Below are positions 19,589 through 27,121 of a DNA stretch of 64,000 nucleotides, one piece after another. Position numbers and translations under genes: made by a program. The notes below the pieces were generated by a model. The model ran no database searches. It was not told the DNA's origin and worked only from the letters and a program-made list of their open reading frames with translations. Each line of letters opens with the position of its first letter. Positions within the stretch are counted from its first letter, which is position 1. The DNA lies in contig NZ_CP064942.1 in NCBI RefSeq assembly GCF_015679265.1, forward strand, positions 3,266,001 through 3,330,000. Direction: 5' to 3'. Source of the DNA: Pontivivens ytuae (lineage in GTDB: Bacteria > Pseudomonadota > Alphaproteobacteria > Rhodobacterales > Rhodobacteraceae).

Positions 19589-19825
19589 ATGACCGACCCG
19601 CAGTTCGCAATCGTCACCGCGCGCAACGCGCTTGAGCAGGCGCTTTCGGGCATCTCGGACCAGATGCGCGACTACCCCACCCCGATCTCGGGCTGTGATG
19701 CGCAGTACAACCACCTCATCGCCGAGCGAACGCGCGTACGCGCCGCCCTGGCCGCGCTGGGACGCACACCCTTCGTGGCCACGCCCCGCACGCCCCATCC
19801 CGGTGCGGGCATCGAAAGCCGATGA
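19589..19825 (+). CDS. Small protein of unknown function in TTT locus 1
   Basis: 78 residues from ATG 19589, chosen because GGAGG at 19579-19583 is ideally spaced; longer starts at 19550 and 19565 lack this. The sequence is soluble and mostly helical, with R-N-A-L-E-Q-A-L-S-G-I-S-D-Q-M-R-D-Y-P and a central I-S-G-C-D-A-Q-Y-N-H segment; no membrane span or signal. Its stop overlaps the start of the dehydrogenase gene (ATGA), so both are translated together. I do not recognise the family. It may be an accessory subunit or regulator of the dehydrogenase (inference from coupling only). Confidence 0.65.
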   Translation: MTDPQFAIVTARNALEQALSGISDQMRDYPTPISGCDAQYNHLIAERTRVRAALAALGRTPFVATPRTPHPGAGIESR

Positions 19826-20793
19826 AGGTCCACATCCTGGACGACTGGTTCGACACGCTGCGGACGCTGCCCTGCTTCGCGAAGCTCGGCGGACATGACG
19901 TCACAATCTGGACCGATCACGAGCCGGAGACCGACCGGCTCGCCGCCCGCCTCGCCGGGGCGGAGGCACTCGTCCTCTTTCGCGAGCGCACGGCGATCAC
20001 CCGTCCCCTGCTCGAAAAGCTGCCTGACCTGCGGCTGATCTCCCAGCGCAGCGTCTATCCCCATATCGATGTCGAGGCCTGCACCGACAACGGCGTCCTG
20101 CTCTGCTCCAACATGCACAGCGACACGCCCTCCTATGCCGCGGCGGAGATGACGCTGGCGCTGATCCTCGCGAGCTACCGCCAGATCCCGCAGCAGGTCG
20201 CCTCGATCCGCGCGGGCACTTGGCAGGCGGGCGTCGGACGCACCCTGCGGGGTCGCATGCTCGGGCTCTACGGCTATGGGCGCATCGCGCGGGCGGTCAG
20301 CGACTACGCCGAGGCGATCGGTATGAGCGTGCAGTGGTGGGCGTCCGAGGAGGGTCGCGCCCGCGCGCGGTCAGACGGACGGCGCGTCGCGGGCAGCCGG
20401 GAGGCCTTCTTCGCCACCAGCGACATCGTGAGCCTTCATGTCCGCCTCAAACCCGCGACCCGCGGCATCATCACCGCCGAGGACCTCGCTACCATGGCGC
20501 CGCGCAGCCTCTTCGTGAACACGTCGCGCGCGGGCCTCGTCGCCCCCGGCGCGCTGGAGGCGGAAATCGCGCGCGGACGCATCCACGCCGCGGTGGACGT
20601 GTTCGACAGCGAGCCGCTCACCGACACGTCCCACCCGCTGCTGACCAGCCCCGACGTGCTGCCGACACCGCATCTCGGCTACGTCACCGAGGATGAGTTC
20701 GACCTGCAGTTCTCCGACATCTTCGACCAGGTCGTGGCCTATGCGCAGGGCGCGCCGATCCACATGATCAATCCGGAGGTCTTGCGCGCATGA
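19822..20793 (+). CDS. D-isomer-specific 2-hydroxyacid dehydrogenase
   Basis: 323 residues. The NAD-binding Rossmann motif is G-L-Y-G-Y-G-R-I-A-R near residue 150. Catalytic residues of the family are visible: Arg in S-L-H-V-R-L-K, Glu in D-V-F-D-S-E-P-L and His in T-P-H-L-G-Y. No NADP-favouring basic pattern after the second strand is obvious. It probably oxidises or reduces a 2-oxo/2-hydroxy carboxylate formed from the imported substrate. The last 26 bases overlap the 3' end of the convergent AbrB-type gene. It resembles phosphoglycerate dehydrogenase-like proteins often seen beside TTT and TRAP transporters. Confidence 0.9.
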   Translation: MKVHILDDWFDTLRTLPCFAKLGGHDVTIWTDHEPETDRLAARLAGAEALVLFRERTAITRPLLEKLPDLRLISQRSVYPHIDVEACTDNGVLLCSNMHSDTPSYAAAEMTLALILASYRQIPQQVASIRAGTWQAGVGRTLRGRMLGLYGYGRIARAVSDYAEAIGMSVQWWASEEGRARARSDGRRVAGSREAFFATSDIVSLHVRLKPATRGIITAEDLATMAPRSLFVNTSRAGLVAPGALEAEIARGRIHAAVDVFDSEPLTDTSHPLLTSPDVLPTPHLGYVTEDEFDLQFSDIFDQVVAYAQGAPIHMINPEVLRA

Positions 20794-21796
20794 GCCGCGC
20801 GGCGAGCGGCGCACCGATGATGACGGTCACGATCCGCAGGATGTGGTGCGTGACGACGAAGGCCACGTCCGCGCCCGCGATCAGCGCGAGCACCGTCATC
20901 TCCGCCTGACCGCCGGGCGCGAAGGCAAGCAGACCCTCGATCGCAGGGGCCGCGCCGAGCCCGATGGCGACCAGCGCGAAGAGAGCGGCAAGCGCGATCA
21001 GGACCACGCAGTAGCCCATGGCCGCGGCCACGTCGCGCCGGACCTCCGCCCCGGTAACGCCGGAATACTTCGAGCCCACCGTCATGCCGATGAAGAACTG
21101 CGCGGCCCAGATCGCCTCGGCCGGCGGGCGATGCTCCAGGACACCCGCAATCGACAGCGCCCCCGCCGCGATCATCGGGCCCAGGATCGACGCACCGAAC
21201 AGCCCAACCGCCTTCGCCACACGCCAGCCGATGAGCCCCGACAGCACCATCAGCGCCAGCTGGCCCGGCGCGATCTCGGTTGCGGGCGCACCGGGCGGGT
21301 TGCTCAGATCCACGCCCCAGACACCCTCGAGCAGGAAGGGCAGCGACACCACGATCACCATCACCCGCGTCGCGTGGATCAGCGAGAGCGCGCGCACATC
21401 CGCCCCCGCCTCCTCCCCGAAGGCAAGCATGTCCTGCAGCCCCCCGGGCATGGCGGAGTAGTAGCTCGTCGCGAAATCGAAGCCCCAGAGCCGCTGGAAG
21501 TACGGCAGCCCGATCAGCCCCGACAGCAGGATCAGCAGGGGGATCATCACCAGCGTCGGCCAGAGCGCGGGCATCCCCAACACGACCGAGAGGCTCAGCG
21601 ACGCGCCGATCGCCACACCCAGGATGGCGCGCATCGCATCGTTGAGCGGTTTCAGCGCGCCCAGCTCCACACCCGCCAGCCCGGCGGCGAGACAGGCGGC
21701 GATCGGCCCAAGCAACCAGGGCAAAGGCAGGTCCGCCGCCATGAACACACCGACGCCGACGGCCGAAATCGCCCAGGTCAGCAGGACGCGCCTCAT
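20768..21796 (-). CDS. AbrB family membrane protein (putative transporter/regulator)
   Basis: 342 residues, about ten hydrophobic segments arranged in two similar halves: L-P-L-P-W-L-L-G-P-I near the start and F-G-A-S-I-L-G-P-M-I after the middle, the internal duplication of the AbrB membrane family (unrelated to the AbrB DNA-binding protein). The segment S-Y-Y-S-A-M-P-G-G-L-Q-D-M and its partner A-F-A-P-G-G-Q-A-E-M-T are the family's repeated P-G-G motifs. It is located with TTT components in many proteobacteria and may move a carboxylate (family knowledge is thin). The start overlaps the stop of the upstream GntR gene, so they form an operon. Confidence 0.87.
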   Translation of the reverse strand: MRRVLLTWAISAVGVGVFMAADLPLPWLLGPIAACLAAGLAGVELGALKPLNDAMRAILGVAIGASLSLSVVLGMPALWPTLVMIPLLILLSGLIGLPYFQRLWGFDFATSYYSAMPGGLQDMLAFGEEAGADVRALSLIHATRVMVIVVSLPFLLEGVWGVDLSNPPGAPATEIAPGQLALMVLSGLIGWRVAKAVGLFGASILGPMIAAGALSIAGVLEHRPPAEAIWAAQFFIGMTVGSKYSGVTGAEVRRDVAAAMGYCVVLIALAALFALVAIGLGAAPAIEGLLAFAPGGQAEMTVLALIAGADVAFVVTHHILRIVTVIIGAPLAARLMRARPPD

Positions 21797-22443
21797 GCGC
21801 GCATCACGGACAGCCGCTGGCGCAGCGCGGTCTGCAGATGAGCCTCCGCAGCCGCCCCGGCAGCCTCCTCATCGCGCGAGCGGATGGCATCGGTGATCGC
21901 CTGATGCTGGCGGCAGACCAGCGCGATATGCTCCTCGTCGGCGAGCGTCGTAGGCCCCAGCAGCAGGAGCGCATTCGTCATCGCCCGCGTCGCCTCGATC
22001 AGAAACCGGTTCCGCCCTGCGCGGTAGAGCGCCTGATGGAACTGCTGGTTGAGCGCTGCGGCCTGCGCACTCACCGAGAGGCTTTCCGCGATGCACGCGT
22101 TCAGCGCGTTGAGTTCGTCCACCTCCGCCATCACCGCATGCCGCGCGGCCAACTCCGCCGCCGTGCGCTCCAGTACGATCCGCATCTCGTAGAGCTCGAC
22201 CAGCTCGGTGTGGCTGAGCGTGCGGATCACCGCGCCGATGCGCGGACGATGCTCGACGATCCCGTCCGACTCGAGCCGGCGCAGCGCCTCCCGGATCGGA
22301 GTGCGCGACAACGAGAAGCGCTCCGCGATCTCGATCTCGCGCAGCCGGTCGCCGGGGCCGTAATCCCCGGCCCGTATGGCCGCGATCAAACGGACATAGG
22401 CCGCCTCACCTTGCGAAAGCGTGTCTTGGATCGTGTCGTTCAT
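21793..22443 (-). CDS. GntR family regulator (FadR/FCD subfamily), TTT locus 1
   Basis: 216 residues from ATG 22443; the longer frame from 22476 crosses the operator. Residues about 10-75 form the winged helix: L-R-E-I-E-I-A-E-R-F-S-L-S-R-T-P-I-R-E-A-L-R-R-L is the GntR signature (quoted in part: S-R-T-P-I-R-E-A-L). Residues about 85-210 are an all-helical FCD ligand domain with the metal/ligand His pattern (H-Q-A-L-Y and H-Q-A-I). A perfect inverted repeat lies 14-34 bases upstream of the start, so autoregulation is likely. The probable ligand is the carboxylate handled by the locus (inference). Confidence 0.92.
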   Translation of the reverse strand: MNDTIQDTLSQGEAAYVRLIAAIRAGDYGPGDRLREIEIAERFSLSRTPIREALRRLESDGIVEHRPRIGAVIRTLSHTELVELYEMRIVLERTAAELAARHAVMAEVDELNALNACIAESLSVSAQAAALNQQFHQALYRAGRNRFLIEATRAMTNALLLLGPTTLADEEHIALVCRQHQAITDAIRSRDEEAAGAAAEAHLQTALRQRLSVMRA

Positions 22444-22456
22444 ATGGCCTTTAGAA

Positions 22457-22476
22457 TTGTATCCTCTTGGATACAA
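22457..22476. promoter_or_regulatory. GntR operator, TTGTAT-N8-ATACAA, locus 1
   Basis: The full palindrome at 22456-22477 has 9-bp perfect arms, ATTGTATCC and GGATACAAT, separated by TCTT. It sits between the GntR gene and the divergent short reading frame at 22484. The same half-sites with the same 8-base spacing occur at 46390-46409 in TTT locus 2. Confidence 0.8.
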
Positions 22477-22483
22477 TATCTAG

Positions 22484-22582
22484 ATGGAGAGCGGGGGAAT
22501 GTCAAAGCGATCGATCGTGGACGGATCGGGCAGTGCCGTCCTCGCGGCCCTGGAAGGCGGGTCAGAGGTGTTCGTCCTTTAA
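22484..22582 (+). pseudogene. Possible truncated start of a ThDP-dependent (acetolactate synthase-like) gene
   Basis: A 32-codon frame opens seven bases after the GntR operator and reads M-S-K-R-S-I-V-D-G-S-G-S-A-V-L-A-A-L-E (from its second Met) before an early stop. This resembles the N-terminus of acetolactate-synthase-type enzymes, where a short lead is followed by a helix and then the V-F-G-x-P-G segment, which is missing here. In TTT locus 2 a ThDP enzyme gene occupies exactly the equivalent place beside the same operator. The call is a guess from that analogy. Confidence 0.3.
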
Positions 22583-23559
22583 GCGGCGGACGAAGCGCTG
22601 GGCGGGCGGCAACACAAGTGCACTGCGGGCGCGATGCGCGTCGCCTACGACTAGAGGTGAGAAACTGACGCCGCTCCTTTGCGATCCAGCCGACCCGCGC
22701 CGCGCTCGCGCCGACTTCGGCAGTTACACCGTGACGAAGTCTGGAAAAGGCCTTCTGAGCATTGAGTACGGTCGCCTGCTCTCGCCGAGACAGGAACGAC
22801 TGATCGGTTTGTCTCCACCGATCATGAACTGGTTTGCTTCGCAGGGCATGATCCTCGAGCCGATATCAAGCGGCCGGAGCTTCAAAAAGAACAACGGGAT
22901 CATCTTCTGCGCCGTGCACCTCCTCGAGTTGTGGCAGGATATGCTTCTGCGCCTTCGCCAGGAGAACCACTACATGCAAGCCGAAACCGGCCTGATCGTG
23001 TAAGAGGATTCGCGCGTCGAACGGAGTGGGTCCAACTGACCCATCGCATCGTTGATGAGGGCAAGGATCTCCGCAACCAAATGGACGCATAATTCGGCTG
23101 CGCTGTGCTCGACCAGACGACCCACTTCGCCTGATGATTCTTCGGCCCCGAGCTAGCGCCGCTACTGTAAGGCGACTAGCGATTTGATGAGGCTTATTTC
23201 TTAGAGACTGACACGCTCGAGCAACCGGTGAAAGAGCTCGAAAGTGTCAACCGAGCCGCTTCCCATTCCGTCTTTCACAACGTCAACGTGGAGTTGGACA
23301 CTTCCATCCCCTTCGACCTCACCCCGATGGACGAAAAGGACGCGCCAGGACTTGAGCCGTCCAGCTCAAATGGGACGCAGGCGCTCGACACACCAATCTG
23401 CGGCGCGCACCCGCTCACTGACAGGTCTACATTCAAATATAATATAGTAAAAACTTCCCAAAAACAACTCTTGTATTTAAAAAAGTAATTTTTTATAAAG
23501 TCAATTTTTAAATATTATTAATATTATTTTTTTGAGAGTATATATTTGACGCGGTTTTG
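22583..23559. other. Gene-poor stretch with a strongly AT-rich island
   Basis: No gene is supported. Frames at 22650-23003 and 23228-23488 look protein-like in short runs but have no start site or recognisable product and may be remnants. Bases about 23430-23550 are almost entirely A and T, in strong contrast with the neighbourhood, and directly adjoin the 3' end of the decayed transposase. Confidence 0.5.
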
Positions 23560-24289
23560 GCCGTTTGGTAAGCAGCGGAGCAGTGACCCGAGACATCGGC
23601 AGGGATTTCGACGACAGAAGGGAACGCCTCCGGACAGGGGTTGTGTCTGCTCGCGATCGGGCGACAGCCTTGCAGCACATCGCATGTGATCTCGAGGCAT
23701 CTCGGCCGTGTGCCGCGGCGTTCGTCGTATCGGACGGGCTTGCCGCGGCTTGGTCTGCCGGGGATGCCTGCTCGGGCCCTCTTGTCCCACGAGGCTTCGC
23801 GGACCCGCTCGGCGTCGTGTCGTCGGCTGATGAGCCACTGGACCGCTGCAAAGGCACACACGACGCCGGTGCTCCAATGGCGTCGCGTCTCCTGCCATTC
23901 TTGATGACGAACCGGATGGAGCGCCCATCTCTGTTTGGGACACCGTACAGTTGGGCGCTCATGCCTCCTGTTTTACACATGCAGCTGGTCGCGGTGCGAT
24001 GGGTCTTCAGGCAGGTTGCATCGGCCGTCCCGCTCTTCTCCTGGGAGTTCTCGGCCGCCCGACAAAGATCCTGGTGAACACACCTGCTCGCTCTCGTGCC
24101 TCCAGCGTTTGTGCAGTGCTTCGTGCGCCGTATCTCCCCGGCGCGTCGCACCAGCGCAACTCATTGCGAGTGACAAAGATGACGCCGGGCGTTTCGCACT
24201 GATGCCGAACGCGGGGCCTAAAGTGACACTCCCGCGTTCGGCTGAGCCCGCACCATCTGAACATCCATCAACCAGAGCAGGGCGCCCAT
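23560..24289 (-). pseudogene. Decayed IS5-family transposase
   Basis: No single frame is open, but joining frames on the minus strand gives an IS5-like transposase in the right order. It starts M-G-A-L-L-W-L-M-D-V-Q-M-V-R-A-Q-P (compare the family start with F-W-L-x-x-x-Q-M). Next come D-x-T-x-L-K-T-H-R-T-A-T-S and M-S-A-Q-L-Y-G-V-P-N-R-D-G-R-S-I-R-F. The C-terminal third has R-A-G-I-P-G-R-P-S-R-G-K-P-V-R-Y-D-E-R-R and then C-R-P-I-A-S-R-H-N-P-C-P-E-A-F, matching the usual R-R-x-A-T-R-Y-D-x-C-P-x-x-F. In-frame stops and frameshifts separate the parts, so it is inactive. Ends are approximate and terminal inverted repeats were not located. Confidence 0.75.
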
Positions 24290-24457
24290 GTCATAGCTCG
24301 CCTCTTGAGGGGCCATGTGAAGAGCTACGGCGTTATCGTAGGGCGTGATCCTTATTTGAATTTACATCACATAAAGCATTTTGACGGTGGAAAGTACGAG
24401 CCAAAGCTAGTTCATAAAGTCCGGTTTCCGGCGGGCGAATATTCGCGGTGAAGGAGC
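24290..24457. other. Intergenic stretch without a supported gene
   Basis: A 44-codon plus-strand frame with a GTG start (24317-24451; begins V-K-S-Y-G-V-I-V-G-R-D) is open here and is relatively AT-rich, but it has no ribosome binding site and no relative I recognise. Confidence 0.3.
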
Positions 24458-24670
24458 TCACGAGAGTTTGTCGTGCGCTAACATCTCGTTATTCAAGACC
24501 GCCGCCACTAATGGCCTCTCCGCTTCGCACTGCTGTCGAAACTCAGCGACTGCCGCGGCCCAAAGGTCTAGCTCACGCCGATCAACGACGGCCCGACACA
24601 CAACCTTGACGGGTGTAACTGCGGGCGTACTATGAATACCCGGTTCGTAGTAGTTCCCGAACATGTTCAT
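24458..24670 (-). CDS. Possible small protein divergent from the SARP regulator
   Basis: A 70-residue frame begins M-N-M-F-G-N-Y-Y-E-P and continues with V-K-V-V-C-R-A-V-V-D-R-R-E-L-D-L-W-A-A-A-V and an amphipathic helix. Its start codons overlap, on the opposite strand, the start codon of the SARP gene (ACATGT palindrome at 24662-24667). If real, the two genes share their start region completely. The amino-acid make-up looks coding but there is no clear ribosome site; treat as tentative. Confidence 0.35.
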   Translation of the reverse strand: MNMFGNYYEPGIHSTPAVTPVKVVCRAVVDRRELDLWAAAVAEFRQQCEAERPLVAAVLNNEMLAHDKLS

Positions 24671-25613
24671 TGAGTCTCCATGTGGCCTGGTCCGAGTACT
24701 TGGAGACGTCGGTTGCAGCCTTGAGGACGGGACGCCCGTTCCCCTCCCCGGCCGACGAACGAAGGAACTTGTCGCGGCCCTTGCCCTGGAACGCGGGATG
24801 CCCGCTCCGCGCGAACGGATCTGGGGCAGAATTTGGCATGACCAGCCCGACACGCAGGCCCGCAAATCCCTCAACACGGAGCTTTGGCGGCTGAAATCTG
24901 CGCTGGGTTCGGCGGGTGCGTCGACCGACCGCTGGCTCAATTCGGACGCCTCGATGCTCGCGCTGCGCTGCTCCAATGGCGGGGTGGAGATCGATCTCGT
25001 CAACTTCCTCGGCGCCTTGCGTCGCGACGACGGGCCGGAGCCGCTGGCCGAGGCCGTCCGGGCCTATCGCGGCGAATTCGCGCGGGGCCTCGAAGCGGAC
25101 TGGATCGAGGAGGAGCGCCGTCGCCTGCGCACCTCTTACCTGAGGCTTCTGCGTCGGCTCGCGGAGGCGTGGCGGCTGGCCGACCGGCTGCGCGACGCGC
25201 TTGAGACCGCCGAGGATCTCGTCCGGGCCGAGCCGTTCGACGAGGAAGCCCGCCGGCTTCTGATCGCGATCAAGATCGACAGCGGCGATAGGGCAGGGGC
25301 GCTTCTCCAACTCAGCGAGGTCGAGGCTGTGTGGTCGTCCGAACTCGGCGTCACGCCCGCACCCGAGACCCTTGCCTTGCGAGAGGCCTGCCTCGAGCCA
25401 CGCGAAAGAGGCTACCGGATCGAGCAGGCGGGCCCGCGCCGTTTTGCCATTGAAGAGGCCCAGCGCCGCTACACCGTCGAACGCCTCACCGAAGGCCGGG
25501 CCATCGCGCTCCACGCTCGCATCTCCCGGATGCGCATCCACGCCGAGTCGCTGATGGCCGAACTGGCAGCGCTCGATGATGCGCTCGACGACGACCTGCC
25601 GGAAACCGACTGA
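24663..25613 (+). CDS. SARP/BTAD-type transcriptional activator
   Basis: 316 residues. Residues about 8-95 form an OmpR-like winged helix of the SARP kind: V-R-V-L-G-D-V, L-P-G-R-R-T-K-E-L-V-A-A-L-A-L-E-R-G and A-R-K-S-L-N-T-E-L-W-R-L. Residues about 105-245 are the bacterial transcriptional activation (BTAD, TPR-like) domain with I-D-L-V-N-F, Y-R-G-E-F and R-A-E-P-F-D-E-E-A-R-R-L-L-I. The last ~65 residues are a helical extension. Outside actinomycetes such proteins are less common and usually control secondary metabolism or secreted systems. It lies immediately upstream of the nine-gene unit at 25842-33648 in the same direction and is its likely activator. Confidence 0.87.
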   Translation: MFIESPCGLVRVLGDVGCSLEDGTPVPLPGRRTKELVAALALERGMPAPRERIWGRIWHDQPDTQARKSLNTELWRLKSALGSAGASTDRWLNSDASMLALRCSNGGVEIDLVNFLGALRRDDGPEPLAEAVRAYRGEFARGLEADWIEEERRRLRTSYLRLLRRLAEAWRLADRLRDALETAEDLVRAEPFDEEARRLLIAIKIDSGDRAGALLQLSEVEAVWSSELGVTPAPETLALREACLEPRERGYRIEQAGPRRFAIEEAQRRYTVERLTEGRAIALHARISRMRIHAESLMAELAALDDALDDDLPETD

Positions 25614-25805
25614 GCCCCCATTTCATTCGCCTCCGTTGGAGAGCCGCGGCACAACCGAGGCAGCACGTCTCTACGCGTTTTGCTGCTCCCGTGATTGCCC
25701 CGTGATCGCCGTGAAGAGCGTGGCGTGACTGCGGCCTGACACCTTGCTCATCACGAATTTCCCACCGCGGTCCGCAGCCTGCGCGGCACGCGACCAAACA
25801 TCACC

Positions 25806-25823
25806 GAGGGGCCTTCGCCCCTC
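25806..25823 (+). promoter_or_regulatory. Leader hairpin upstream of the nine-gene unit
   Basis: GAGGGGC and GCCCCTC pair perfectly over a CTTC loop, ending 18 bases before the GTG start of the first gene and just before its ribosome site. It could protect the 5' end of the transcript or affect translation. There is no T-run, so termination is less likely. Confidence 0.4.
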
Positions 25824-25841
25824 CACACCAAGAGGTGACCC

Positions 25842-26852
25842 GTGGCCCAGATGTCCCGCTATGCCCGTCCACCCGCACCGCCGCTCGCTGCCGAGCGCCA
25901 CAACACGGCCCCCGGCGGAGGGTTCGGTGAATTCTTCGGTGCTCGCGAAGCCATGCACGACGACTATGACAACGAAGAGGATTTCGACGAGCTCGACAGC
26001 TACGACGAGGATGATGCCGAGTTCTTCGGCGAGGACGCCTACGACATGCCCGAGGCGATCGCCGAAGACGCCGAATGGCAGGAGCTCTACGACAACGGCG
26101 TGACCTATCACGACGCCGTTCGGCTGGTGTATCCTGAATTCGCCGACAGCTATGACGATGACATCGACCTCGCGCTCGAGGAGTGGATGTCGGAAATGTC
26201 GCCGGAGGAGATCGAGAGCTTCTGGCGCTCTCTGAAGCGCGGCTTCCGCACCGTTGTCCGGGCGGCTGCGCCGGTGGTCCAGGCCGCAGCGCCCATCGTC
26301 GGCCGCGTCGTCGGTACTGCCATCGGCGGACCGGTCGGGTCCCAAATCGGGGGCGCCGTCGGCGGTCTCGTCGGGCAGGGTGCCGGTGCGCTCGGCCGCT
26401 CGATGCGCCGCCGCCCGGCCCGCAGTCGCATCCGCCGCCGGCCGATGCGCCGCATGCGGCGTTCGCCCGCCCGCAGCCGTTACCGGTTCCGGGGCGGGAA
26501 TGCGTATCGTGCCCGGCGGCGCCGCACGCGCGCCTACCGCACGGGTCGCGCCGCCGGTCGCTTCGCGCGCGGCGCCGGCTCGGCGCTCGTGAGGACGCTG
26601 CGCAATCCGCAGGTTCAGAACGCGCTCTACCAGGGTGCCCAGGGCGCCGTCGCGGGCGTGTTCGGCCGCGATCAGGCGTTCTCGGACGCTGCGGTGCTCT
26701 ACGCGCTCGAAGGCGGCATTCAGGAAGCACTCCGCGAGATGGAGGAGATGCACGGTGACCTCGACAGCTCCGAGACCGGCCTGGTGCCCGGCGACTTCGA
26801 CAGTGCGGAAGATGCCTTCGTCGAACTCGTTGATGCGCTGGAGGACGCGTGA
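25842..26852 (+). CDS. Unknown protein: acidic head, glycine-zipper middle, Arg-rich segment (candidate system gene 1)
   Basis: 336 residues from GTG 25842 (AGAGG at 25831-25835). The order of regions is striking. Residues 1-45 are Pro/Gly-rich with G-G-F-G-E-F-F-G. Residues 45-125 are very acidic and contain E-F-F-G-E-D. Residues 140-185 are Ala/Gly/Val-rich with G-T-A-I-G-G-P-V-G-S-Q-I-G-G-A-V-G-G, a glycine-zipper pattern able to pack in a membrane or an assembly. Residues 185-240 are almost a third Arg, and the tail is acidic again. There is no signal peptide. The F-G-E-D motif is shared with the protein at 27635, arguing for a common partner. I do not recognise the family; a structural or scaffold role is a guess. 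Confidence 0.8.
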   Translation: MAQMSRYARPPAPPLAAERHNTAPGGGFGEFFGAREAMHDDYDNEEDFDELDSYDEDDAEFFGEDAYDMPEAIAEDAEWQELYDNGVTYHDAVRLVYPEFADSYDDDIDLALEEWMSEMSPEEIESFWRSLKRGFRTVVRAAAPVVQAAAPIVGRVVGTAIGGPVGSQIGGAVGGLVGQGAGALGRSMRRRPARSRIRRRPMRRMRRSPARSRYRFRGGNAYRARRRRTRAYRTGRAAGRFARGAGSALVRTLRNPQVQNALYQGAQGAVAGVFGRDQAFSDAAVLYALEGGIQEALREMEEMHGDLDSSETGLVPGDFDSAEDAFVELVDALEDA

Positions 26853-27121
26853 TGAGAGCGCTCCCGTTCGAGAGCTCCGGTTACGATCCCGAAGATGCGG
26901 TGATCACCGGCTGGGATGACGAACGGCGCAGGCGCGGCACCCGCCGCCGTCGCCGGGATCGCTACCAGCAGATGAGCGCTTCGGCACTTCGGCGATTGAG
27001 GCGTCGACTGCGCGTTCGGGTGCGCCGGATTACCGCGGCGCTCAAGGCAAAGTCCGGCGAAAGCGTGGCACTGCCCTACGAAAGCACGAGCGGACGCCGG
27101 TTCGGGAGCCCTCTCGAATGA
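26852..27121 (+). CDS. Small Arg-rich protein (candidate system gene 2)
   Basis: 89 residues from ATG 26852, whose A is the last base of the previous stop codon; GGAGG lies 7 bases upstream. After an N-terminal S-S-G-Y-D-P-E-D-A-V-I-T-G-W-D it becomes intensely basic (D-E-R-R-R-R-G-T-R-R-R-R-R-D-R-Y and R-R-L-R-R-R-L-R-V-R-V-R-R-I). Such a protein would bind nucleic acid or the acidic tracts of its neighbours. No family recognised. Its start and stop overlap both neighbours (TGATG and ATGA), so it is certainly part of the operon. Confidence 0.72.
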   Translation: MRALPFESSGYDPEDAVITGWDDERRRRGTRRRRRDRYQQMSASALRRLRRRLRVRVRRITAALKAKSGESVALPYESTSGRRFGSPLE

